Positions 18,527 to 26,651 of a DNA stretch of 64,000 bases are shown one piece after another; the stretch's first letter is position 1; each line of letters begins with the position of its first letter. Position numbers and translations under genes: made by a program. This DNA is from UBA7672 sp965279085 (GTDB taxonomy: Bacteria > Pseudomonadota > Alphaproteobacteria > Caulobacterales > Hyphomonadaceae): NCBI GenBank assembly GCA_965279085.1, contig OZ257149.1:744001-808000 (forward strand), given 5' to 3'. The notes under the pieces were generated by a model that saw nothing but the letters and a program-made list of their open reading frames with translations, was not told the origin of the DNA and searched no databases.

Positions 18527-20149
18527 CTACATCCTGAATACGCCGAACGCAGTCTCGCGGTCGGCAGGCCGTCCATGTGGCGCATTCAGCGACGCTGACA
18601 GAGCCAGGCCCAGAACACGGCGCGTGTCGCTGGGAGCGATGACGCCGTCGTCCCACAGGCGGGCTGTCGAGAAATAGGGCGAACCTTCGCGCTCGTAGAG
18701 ATCGCGGATCGGCTGCTTGAATTTTGCTTCCGCTTCGGCCGCCCAAGTCTCGCCCTTAGCTTCCATCGCGTCGCGCTTCACCGTGGCAAGCACGCTGGCC
18801 GCCTGTTCGCCGCCCATGACGGAGATGCGGGCGTTGGGCCACATGAAGAGGAAGCGGGGCGAATAGGCCCGGCCGCACATGCCGTAATTGCCTGCGCCAT
18901 AGCTGCCGCCGATCACCACGGTGAACTTCGGCACGCGAGCCGTGGCGACGGCAGTCACCATCTTCGCGCCGTCCTTGGCGATGCCACCAGCCTCGTACTT
19001 CGAACCAACCATGAAGCCCGTGATGTTCTGCAGGAACAGTAGCGGGATGCCGCGCTGGTCGCACAGCTGGATGAAGTGCGCGGCTTTCTGGGCGCTTTCG
19101 GAGAACAGGATGCCGTTGTTGGCGAGGATGCCGATAGGCATGCCGTAGATGTGGGCGAAGCCCGTCACCAGCGTTTCGCCATAGAGCTTCTTGAACTCGT
19201 CGAAGTCTGAGCCATCCACTAGCCGCGCGATGACTTCACGAACGTCGTAGGGCTCGCGCGCTTCCTGCGGGATTACGCCGTCGAGTTCGCGCGTGTCGTA
19301 GGCGGGCTCGCGCGAAGCGATGGTGTCCAGCATCACGCGCTTCGGCCGGTTGAAGTTCTTCACGATGTCGCGGACGATCTGTAGCGCATGGGCGTCGTTG
19401 GCGGCGTAATGATCAGCAACGCCCGAACGCCGTGCGTGAACGTCCGCGCCGCCAAGGTCTTCCGCCGAGATGATCTCGCCTGTCGCCGCCTTCACCAGCG
19501 GCGGGCCGCCGAGGAAGATGGTGCCCTGCTTGCGCACGATCACGGTCTCGTCCGACATCGCCGGCACATAGGCGCCGCCCGCCGTGCACGAGCCCATGAC
19601 GGAGGCGACCTGCGGGATGCCCCGCGCGCTCATGTTGGCCTGGTTGTAGAAGATGCGGCCGAAGTGTTCGCGGTCCGGGAAGACCTCCGACTGGTGCGGC
19701 AGGTTCGCGCCGCCGCTGTCGACCAGATAGACGCACGGCAAGTGGTTCTCGAGCGCCACTTCCTGCGCCCGCAGATGCTTCTTCACGGTGATCGGGAAAT
19801 ACGCCCCGCCCTTCACCGTGGCGTCGTTGCAGACGATCACGCACTCGCGGCCGGAGATCCGGCCGATGCCGGTGATCACGCCGGCCGCGGGGGCCTCTCC
19901 GTCATACATGCCATCCGCCGCCAGGGGCGACAGCTCCAGGAAGGGCGAACCCGGGTCGACCAGCTGTTCCACCCGCTCACGCGGCAGAAGCTTGCCCCGG
20001 GCCGCATGCCGCGTGCGCGAACTTTCCGGTCCGCCCAGCGCCGCCCTGGCCGTCTTCGCATGAAGTTCATCGACCAGCCGCTGCATTGCAGCAGCGTTGC
20101 CTTGAAAGCGCTCGGTGGAAGAACTTACCTGAGAATGAAGTCGCGCCAT
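18527..20149 (-). CDS. mccB: Methylcrotonyl-CoA carboxylase carboxyltransferase beta subunit
   Basis: From ATG 20149 (MARLHSQVSSSTERF) it is 540 residues, the usual MccB length. The crotonase-like carboxyltransferase halves are visible: VDSGGANLPHQ and MGSCTAGGAYVPAMSDE in the N-half, then NNGILFSESAQKAAHF, LLFLQNITGFMVG and YGAGNYGMCGRAY in the C-half, all strongly conserved in MccB. It transfers CO2 from biotin on MccA to 3-methylcrotonyl-CoA. It leads the minus-strand run mccB-unknown-kinase-liuC. No isovaleryl-CoA dehydrogenase or HMG-CoA lyase gene is seen here. Confidence 0.93.
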   Translation of the reverse strand: MARLHSQVSSSTERFQGNAAAMQRLVDELHAKTARAALGGPESSRTRHAARGKLLPRERVEQLVDPGSPFLELSPLAADGMYDGEAPAAGVITGIGRISGRECVIVCNDATVKGGAYFPITVKKHLRAQEVALENHLPCVYLVDSGGANLPHQSEVFPDREHFGRIFYNQANMSARGIPQVASVMGSCTAGGAYVPAMSDETVIVRKQGTIFLGGPPLVKAATGEIISAEDLGGADVHARRSGVADHYAANDAHALQIVRDIVKNFNRPKRVMLDTIASREPAYDTRELDGVIPQEAREPYDVREVIARLVDGSDFDEFKKLYGETLVTGFAHIYGMPIGILANNGILFSESAQKAAHFIQLCDQRGIPLLFLQNITGFMVGSKYEAGGIAKDGAKMVTAVATARVPKFTVVIGGSYGAGNYGMCGRAYSPRFLFMWPNARISVMGGEQAASVLATVKRDAMEAKGETWAAEAEAKFKQPIRDLYEREGSPYFSTARLWDDGVIAPSDTRRVLGLALSASLNAPHGRPADRETAFGVFRM

Positions 20150-20324
20150 TGCGCCCCGCCGTCTGATGCCGATTCCCGGCATTAAGGTCGGCCCGGGGGT
20201 GGGTGGCAAGACAGCCGGAAGGCTTCAAACACGATGCTCGAACCTTTCTTTCAGGGTTGGGCGTTACTGTGGAGGCGGTTGCGGGTAACCAATTCGGGCC
20301 GGGTTCGACCCCACAAGTGAACGC

Positions 20325-22121
20325 ATGGGCTTGAGAACCAGAGACAAGGCGGCTGACCTGCCGCCGATCCTGCCGACGCTGAAGTCGGTGCCCTTCCTGA
20401 GGGATGCGCCCCCGCGCGCGCTGAAGGCCGCCGAGAACGACACGAAGTATTTCGGCCTGCCCGGCGGCTGGCAGCTGTTCGGACCGGGCGAGCCTTCGGA
20501 CCAGATCTACTTCGTGCTGTCCGGATCGCTGGGCGCCTTCCGTGTCGCGCCGAGCGGCAAGATGGAGCTGGTTGGCCACATTCGCGCGGGCGAGCCCGTC
20601 GGCGAGATGTCGATGATCGCCGGCGAGCCGCATGAGCATGCCGTATTCGCCCTGCGCGACACCGAGCTGATCTCCATGTCGCGGCATGGCTTCATGCAGC
20701 TCGTGCGATCCGACCCGCAGATCCTCGAGCGCCTGACGCGCGTCATCATGCTGCGCATGCGCCAGACGCGGAAGAAGACCAGCCGCGGCGCCGAACCGAA
20801 AGTGTTCGGCCTGATGGCCACTTCACCCACCATCGATCTCAAGCTGCGGGCCCGCGCGCTTTCCGAAGCGCTGCAGACGATGGGCATGCGCGTCGCCATC
20901 GTCGGCGAGGAAGCCGTCGGCATGCCGGCCACGTATTTCGACGAGCTCGAAACGCGCAACGACATCGTGCTGCTGATCTCGACCATTGGCGACACCGCCT
21001 GGTTCAAGATGACCCAGCGCCATTCGGACCGCATCTGGCTGTTCGCGCGCCACGATGCGCGCCCGTCGCGCCCGCTGCTGCCCGACGATCCCTCGCCCGC
21101 ACGCCAGTTCCGGCTCGTCGACCTTGTGCTCCTCAGTCATGGCGCCGACCGCCCCGCGACCACGACGGCCGACTGGAAGTCCGCCGCCGAAGCGACGCGC
21201 GTATTCCACTGGCATGGCGTTGACGAGGAAGATTGCCGCCGCCTCGCCCGCACCATGTCGGGCAAGTCGGTCGGCCTGGTGCTATCCGGCGGCGGCGCGC
21301 GCGCCTACGCGCATATCGGCGTCATCCGGGCGCTGCGCGACGCCAACTGTCCGATCGACTTCATCGGCGGCGCCTCCATGGGCTCGATCGTCGGCGCCGG
21401 CCTCGCCGCCGGCTGGACCGACGAGGAACTCGACCGCCGCATCCGCAAGGCTTTCGTCGAAAGCAATCCGCTGTCGGATTATCGACTGCCCGTGGTCGGC
21501 CTCGTGAAAGGCACGAAGGTGGATGCGCGCCTGAAGGAACACTTCGGCGAGCAGCTGATCGAGGACCTGAAGCTTCCGTTCTTCACCGTGTCCACCAACC
21601 TGACGCAGGGCGCTTATCAGGTGCATACGCAGGGCCTGCTGCGCGAGGCACTACGCGCCACCATCTCGCTGCCGGGCATCCTGCCGCCGGTCGTTTCGGA
21701 CAAGCAGGTACTGGTGGATGGCGCCGTGCTGAATAACTTCCCCGTGGACGTGATGCGCGAGACGCATCGGGGCCGCATCATCGGCGTCGATGTCGCCGCC
21801 GCGCCGCAGGGTCTTGCCGCCGATGATTTCGTGAACCCGCCCGGCTTCTTTGGCTGGACGATGCAGCACGGCTTCAAGACCCCGCCGCCCATCGCCAACC
21901 TGCTGATGCGCGCCGCCACGGTCAGCATCAACCCCAATCAGCACCGTGCGATCACCGACATCCTGATCGCACCGGAGCTTCAGGGCGTCGAACTTCGCGA
22001 CTGGAAGAAATACGACCAGACCGTCGAGGAAGGCTATCTGTCGATGAAGGAAGCCCTCGCCGACGTGAAAGGCCCGCTTGCCCAGATCATCCGCGGCAAT
22101 GCCGCCGCGATGGCGGACTAG
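20325..22121 (+). CDS. Patatin-like phospholipase with cyclic-nucleotide-binding domain
   Basis: A 598-residue cytosolic or membrane-associated protein of the NTE/RssA type. The N-terminal cNMP-binding fold (~residues 20-140) is seen in GEPSDQIYFVLSGSLGAFRV and AGEPVGEMSMIAGEP. A middle region follows, then a patatin domain (~320-500) with the oxyanion loop SGGGARAYAHIGV, the nucleophile elbow GGASMGS (GxSxG) and the catalytic Asp in VDGAVLNNFP. The Ser-Asp dyad is complete, so it should be an active phospholipase/esterase, possibly gated by a nucleotide. Its stop overlaps the convergent holC stop (CTAG). Confidence 0.9.
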   Translation: MGLRTRDKAADLPPILPTLKSVPFLRDAPPRALKAAENDTKYFGLPGGWQLFGPGEPSDQIYFVLSGSLGAFRVAPSGKMELVGHIRAGEPVGEMSMIAGEPHEHAVFALRDTELISMSRHGFMQLVRSDPQILERLTRVIMLRMRQTRKKTSRGAEPKVFGLMATSPTIDLKLRARALSEALQTMGMRVAIVGEEAVGMPATYFDELETRNDIVLLISTIGDTAWFKMTQRHSDRIWLFARHDARPSRPLLPDDPSPARQFRLVDLVLLSHGADRPATTTADWKSAAEATRVFHWHGVDEEDCRRLARTMSGKSVGLVLSGGGARAYAHIGVIRALRDANCPIDFIGGASMGSIVGAGLAAGWTDEELDRRIRKAFVESNPLSDYRLPVVGLVKGTKVDARLKEHFGEQLIEDLKLPFFTVSTNLTQGAYQVHTQGLLREALRATISLPGILPPVVSDKQVLVDGAVLNNFPVDVMRETHRGRIIGVDVAAAPQGLAADDFVNPPGFFGWTMQHGFKTPPPIANLLMRAATVSINPNQHRAITDILIAPELQGVELRDWKKYDQTVEEGYLSMKEALADVKGPLAQIIRGNAAAMAD

Positions 22122-22594
22122 GGCTCCGGCTTCACGGCGTCGCCTTCCCGCTTGAATTCCTTCCAACCGCCGCCGCGCTCCTGCTGGAAATAGCGCGCTC
22201 CCCCGCCGGCGTCGGTTGAGGCCTTGTATTGCTGGCGAGCCTTGGCGCGTGCGGCTTCGTCGCCGCCGTCGAATACCACCATCACGCGCTCGAACAGGCT
22301 GGCGTCGGCGTCCGATCCGTCGAGCAGCAGCGCCACCTTCGCGCCGTTCGTGCCGACAGCTTCGGTGGAAAGCAGCACAGGGTGCTTGTCAGCGTCCGTT
22401 CGCGCCCGGCCATGCGGGAGGAAGGAATCCTCCCTAAAGGTCCAGAGCGCCTTGTTGAGACGCTCCAGAGTCTCTTCATGACCGACGACCACCACGCGCC
22501 AGCGGCGTTCGAGGCATTTCTCGATCAACGGAGCGATGGCTGCATCGAGCGAGGTGTGCTCGATGTGATAGAACCACCACTCCGAGGCGGCCAT
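22118..22594 (-). CDS. holC: DNA polymerase III chi subunit
   Basis: The 158-residue protein has the HolC pattern: an N-terminal EWWFYHIEHTSLDAAIAPLI helix, LIEKCLERRWRVVVVGHEE, LNKALWTFREDSFLPHGRA and VALLLDGSDADASLFERVMVVFDG. Chi links SSB to the clamp loader through psi; psi is often missing in alphaproteobacteria. It lies 3 bases downstream of pepA, the standard bacterial pairing, and ends on a stop codon that overlaps that of the convergent patatin gene. Confidence 0.9.
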   Translation of the reverse strand: MAASEWWFYHIEHTSLDAAIAPLIEKCLERRWRVVVVGHEETLERLNKALWTFREDSFLPHGRARTDADKHPVLLSTEAVGTNGAKVALLLDGSDADASLFERVMVVFDGGDEAARAKARQQYKASTDAGGGARYFQQERGGGWKEFKREGDAVKPEP

Positions 22595-22597
22595 CGC

Positions 22598-24073
22598 CTA
22601 GTCCTCGTAGTTGTCGGCGACGAGCCGGTCGAGGATGCGCACACCCCAGCCGGTCGCCCACGTGGGCTCCAGCGGATTGTCGTTGCCCGGCTTCCACGCT
22701 GTGCCCGCGATGTCGAGGTGCGCCCACGCGCGGCCATCGTCGATGAAGCGCTGCAGGAACTGAGCGGCCGTGATCGATCCGGCATTGCCCGCGTTGCCGA
22801 TGTTGCGCATGTCGGCGAAGTCGCTGTCGATCTGCTTGTCGTAGCCCGGGCCAAGCGGCAGGCGCCAGATCGGCTCGCCCTCGGCCTTGCCGGCGGCGGT
22901 AAGCTTCGCGACGAGATCGTCGCTGTTAGAGAACACGCCCGCATGCTCGTTGCCGAGCGAGATGATGATCGCGCCCGTGAGGGTTGCGAGATCCACCATC
23001 GCCTTGGGGTTGAACTTCTTCTGCGCGTACCAGAGCACGTCGCACAGAACGAGACGGCCTTCGGCATCCGTGTTCTGGATCTCGATCGTCTTGCCGGCGG
23101 CCGACTTCACGATGTCGCCGGGACGCTGCGCATTGCCGTCCGGCATGTTCTCGACAAGGCCGACGAGGCCGACGACATTGGCCTTCGCCTTGCGCTTGGC
23201 GATCGCCATCATGGCGCCGACAACGGCGGCCGAGCCGCCCATGTCGCCCTTCATGTCCTGCATGCCGGGGCCCGGCTTCAGCGAGATGCCACCCGTGTCG
23301 AACGTCACGCCTTTCCCGATGAGCGCAAGCGGAGCAGCCTTCTTGTCCTTGCCGCCCGTCCACTTCATCACGACGAGACGCGAACCGCGCACCGATCCCT
23401 GCCCCACGCCGAGCAGCGAGCCCATGCCGAGCTTGGTCATCGCGGCGACATCCAGCACCTCGATCTCGAGACCGAGTTCGGACAGCTCCTGAATGCGCTC
23501 CGCGTAGCTTTCCGGATGCAAAACGTTCGGCGGTTCGGAGACGAGATCGCGTGCGAGTTCCACGCCCTCGGCCTTCGCCGCCAGCGGGGCAAAGTCCGCA
23601 CGGGCGCCAGCGGCGCTATCGGTCACGACCGACACGCTCGCCAGCGTCGGCTTCTTCTCGGGCTTCAGGTTCACGCGGTACTGATCGAAGCGATAGCCGG
23701 CGAGACGGGCGCCAAGCGCCAGCTGCGCCGCCACGCCGCGATCCGGCGCGCCCACGATCGCCAGCGACTTCGCGCCGCTGAGCAGCAGACGCTTGACCAG
23801 CGACGCGGCAGCCTTCTGCCAGCCCAGCTCGCTCACGGCCGTCTTCTTGCCGACGCCGACGATCATCACGCGCGAGGCATCGCTCCAGTCCGGGGCGAGG
23901 ATCTCGATCACCTGGCCCGGACCGCCCTTGAACGGGCCGGCTGCGATGGCACGGCGAACAGCCGCTTCTGCTGGCTTGTCGAGGGCGGCAGCGAACTCCA
24001 CGCCCTTGTCGCCGTCGTACGCAAGATAGGCGACTGCATCGCCCGTGGGTTCCGCTGAAAACTTGATCTGCAT
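22598..24073 (-). CDS. pepA: Leucyl aminopeptidase PepA (M17)
   Basis: The 491-residue cytosolic metallo-aminopeptidase removes N-terminal residues and, in some bacteria, binds DNA. The M17 signature NTDAEGRLVL is present, as are the two-metal site segments IGKGVTFDTGGISLKPG and MKGDMGGSAAVVGAM. The N-terminal macro-like domain covers ~1-170. Length and motifs are normal. It is first in a pepA-holC operon and divergent from lptF over ~120 bases, an arrangement common in proteobacteria. Confidence 0.95.
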   Translation of the reverse strand: MQIKFSAEPTGDAVAYLAYDGDKGVEFAAALDKPAEAAVRRAIAAGPFKGGPGQVIEILAPDWSDASRVMIVGVGKKTAVSELGWQKAAASLVKRLLLSGAKSLAIVGAPDRGVAAQLALGARLAGYRFDQYRVNLKPEKKPTLASVSVVTDSAAGARADFAPLAAKAEGVELARDLVSEPPNVLHPESYAERIQELSELGLEIEVLDVAAMTKLGMGSLLGVGQGSVRGSRLVVMKWTGGKDKKAAPLALIGKGVTFDTGGISLKPGPGMQDMKGDMGGSAAVVGAMMAIAKRKAKANVVGLVGLVENMPDGNAQRPGDIVKSAAGKTIEIQNTDAEGRLVLCDVLWYAQKKFNPKAMVDLATLTGAIIISLGNEHAGVFSNSDDLVAKLTAAGKAEGEPIWRLPLGPGYDKQIDSDFADMRNIGNAGNAGSITAAQFLQRFIDDGRAWAHLDIAGTAWKPGNDNPLEPTWATGWGVRILDRLVADNYED

Positions 24074-24196
24074 GGGGATAAACAGCCCTGACTATTGTCT
24101 ACACTTGATCATCGACGTACGCCCCGGACGTCGCTAGCACTTGGGCAGGGCCTTCCGGCCCGATCCCGGCGCAGCACGCCGTCCTTGGGTTTCCGC

Positions 24197-25330
24197 ATGT
24201 CAGGGTTTCAGCGTTATCTCTTCCGGAACGTGTTGAGAACCCTGCTGGCGATCGTCGGCGGTCTTGCTCTTATTGCCGTGCTCACGCAAGGCCTCAGTCA
24301 GGACCGGTTGAACCTCATCGTCGAGAATCGCCAGTCGGTCATGGTCTACCTCTGGGTAACCGCGCTCGCGACCCCACAGATCATCTCCCTGCTCATGCCC
24401 ATCGCGCTGTTTATCGCAACAGCGGCGGCCCTGAACGCGTCCCACCGGGAAAACGAGATCGTGGTCGCCCAGGCCTCCGGCATGTCGAACTGGCAGGTCG
24501 CCTCGCCGGTGCTTCGCCTTGCTACGCTGGCGGCTATTCTCCACCTCGGCCTCAACCTCTGGATCCAGCCCGCCGCGTCGCGGGATCTCAGGCAAGCCGT
24601 CGCCGAGGCGTCGACCGACCTGGCGTCCTCACTGGTGCGCGAGGGCATGTTCATGACCCATGGCGACGGCCTCACCACGTTCGCCGGCCGGGTCGACGGA
24701 TCGCAGATCACTTTCCTTGTAGCGAACGACAGCCGCGACCCCGCGAACGAGGCGACCTACATCGCCAAGAACGCCTTCATCTCCGAAATCGAAAACAAGC
24801 CGACACTGATCCTGCAGAACGGCCAGCGTCAGACCATCCGCAACAATGGTGCGCTCGAATCCTTCGCCTTCCAGCAATCGCCGCTTGAGCTCAGCGCCTT
24901 CGCCAACGACCAGAAGGCGATCGTGATGGAGGAGTCGGACAGGTTCCTGCCCGAACTGTTCTATCCGGACATGAACAATTACTACGACGCCGCGAACACC
25001 AAGATGTTCCTCGCGGAGGGCCACCAGCGCATGGCGGCGCCGCTGCTGAATATCGCGATGGCGATGCTGGCGCTGTATGCGGTGCTGGGTGGAGACTTCA
25101 ACCGCCGAGGTTATGCCACGCGGATCGCGATGGCGTCAGCTGGCGCGGTTCTGCTGCGGTTGCTGGCGTTCCAGACAACGGCGGCGGCGGGCGACGAGCC
25201 CGACCTCAACGTACTGCAATACTTGCTGCCGATCGCCGTGGTCGGGCTGATCTCGTTCTTCTACTTCATCGTGCCTATCCTGCAGCGCAGGCGACTTGCG
25301 CGCGGCTCCCCCAGGCTGAAGGCGGCCTGA
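24197..25330 (+). CDS. lptF: LPS export ABC transporter permease LptF
   Basis: Start at ATG 24197 (MSGFQRYLFRNVLRTL); 377 residues. It has the LptF/LptG (YjgP/YjgQ) plan: three N-terminal membrane spans (to ~110), a periplasmic beta-jellyroll (~120-290, e.g. FAGRVDGSQITFLVANDS), and three C-terminal spans. With LptG and LptB it extracts LPS from the inner membrane and passes it to LptC/LptA. It is followed by lptG after one base (TGA-C-ATG), so the two are co-translated. A 34-codon upstream extension is open but lacks family features. Confidence 0.93.
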   Translation: MSGFQRYLFRNVLRTLLAIVGGLALIAVLTQGLSQDRLNLIVENRQSVMVYLWVTALATPQIISLLMPIALFIATAAALNASHRENEIVVAQASGMSNWQVASPVLRLATLAAILHLGLNLWIQPAASRDLRQAVAEASTDLASSLVREGMFMTHGDGLTTFAGRVDGSQITFLVANDSRDPANEATYIAKNAFISEIENKPTLILQNGQRQTIRNNGALESFAFQQSPLELSAFANDQKAIVMEESDRFLPELFYPDMNNYYDAANTKMFLAEGHQRMAAPLLNIAMAMLALYAVLGGDFNRRGYATRIAMASAGAVLLRLLAFQTTAAAGDEPDLNVLQYLLPIAVVGLISFFYFIVPILQRRRLARGSPRLKAA

Positions 25331-25331
25331 C

Positions 25332-26480
25332 ATGGTGATCGCGGGCCGCATACAGCGCTACATATTCCTGCAATGCCTGATGTCGCTGGTGATGACGCTG
25401 GGCATCATCCTGCTGGCCATCGTGATGGTCGACGTCGTCGAGCAGATGCGCACGATCGGCGGCCGCACGCAGATCGGCATCGAGGTGGCTTTCCAGCTGA
25501 CGCTGATGAAGACGCCGGGCCTGATGCTGGAGACCCTGCCCTTCGCAATGCTGGTGGGCTCGATCCTCACCTATTCCCAGCTCAGCCGCCGCAGCGAGAT
25601 TCCCGCCGTGCGGGCCGCCGGCGTGTCAGCCTGGCGCTTCCTCGGCCCCGTGATGGTGCTCGCGCTGCTCGTGGGCTCGATCATGGTCATGGTGCTCGAT
25701 CCCCTCGCCACGCGCCTCACCGAACAGTTCGAGACCCAGCGTGAAAGGCTGCTCGGCAACGCACCGCCGGAATCCAAGGGTGTGTGGCTCAGTCAGGGCG
25801 ACCTTGAAGCGGGTACGACCGATGAGCCGGGTTCGGTCGCGGAAACCAACCCGAACGGCCAGGCGATCATCTACGGACGTCACGTTGTCGGACGCGGACA
25901 GGCGATCGAGGATGTCACCTTCTGGTATTTCCGCCCCGGTCCGGACGGCGCGAACGACCGCGAGTTCACGCACCGCATCGATGCCGAAAAAGCAGAGCTG
26001 ACGCCCGGCTTCTGGCAGCTGACCGGCGTGGTCGAGAACCGTATCGGTGGAGAGGTCAGGCGGGTTCCGAATCTCGCCCTGCCGACGAATTTGAGCAGCG
26101 ACACCCTGCTGACCCGCTTCGCTTCGTCGCGAACCATTCCGTTCTGGGAACTTCCCGCCTTCATCGACGCCGGCCGCGCGGCCGGCATGGAGGTCAACGC
26201 CTACGTCCTGAAGTATCACGGCCTGCTGGCGACGCCCTTCTCCATGCTGGCGATGGCGCTGATCGGGGCAGTCGTGTGCCTTCGGCTGGCGCGTTCGGGC
26301 GGGCTTTCACGGCTGATCGGCGCCGGCGCACTCGCGGGTTTCGTGCTGTTCTTCCTGACGCGGCTGGCTGCGGGCATGTCGGCCTCGGGGGCGACCCCGG
26401 CAGAGGCAGCCGCCTGGTGCCCGCCTCTGTTCGCGCTGTTCGCCGTCCTGACCCTGCTGGCCCATATCGAGGACGGCTGA
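25332..26480 (+). CDS. lptG: LPS export ABC transporter permease LptG
   Basis: The 382-residue partner of LptF has the same fold: spans near residues 10-110, a periplasmic domain (PESKGVWLSQGDLEAG ... ENRIGGEVRRVPN), then the SRTIPFWELPAFI coupling segment and final spans. The coupling helix and the LKYHGLLATPFSMLAMALIG start of the fourth span are typical of YjgQ. The operon lptF-lptG leads into lptD after a 171-base gap. Confidence 0.93.
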   Translation: MVIAGRIQRYIFLQCLMSLVMTLGIILLAIVMVDVVEQMRTIGGRTQIGIEVAFQLTLMKTPGLMLETLPFAMLVGSILTYSQLSRRSEIPAVRAAGVSAWRFLGPVMVLALLVGSIMVMVLDPLATRLTEQFETQRERLLGNAPPESKGVWLSQGDLEAGTTDEPGSVAETNPNGQAIIYGRHVVGRGQAIEDVTFWYFRPGPDGANDREFTHRIDAEKAELTPGFWQLTGVVENRIGGEVRRVPNLALPTNLSSDTLLTRFASSRTIPFWELPAFIDAGRAAGMEVNAYVLKYHGLLATPFSMLAMALIGAVVCLRLARSGGLSRLIGAGALAGFVLFFLTRLAAGMSASGATPAEAAAWCPPLFALFAVLTLLAHIEDG

Positions 26481-26651
26481 GGAACTTGTGTCCTTTCCGG
26501 GGCGTAATGCGTTGCAGCGCCATTTCTGTTGCTTCGGCGCCGCGCTGCAAAAGGGACTCGTGCAGACCGGTTGACTGACTGGACGCCCCGGGGGCCATTG
26601 CGTATCGGTTTGAGGCTGGGAGTCGCTCGCATCAGTCGCGAGGGGAGAGTG

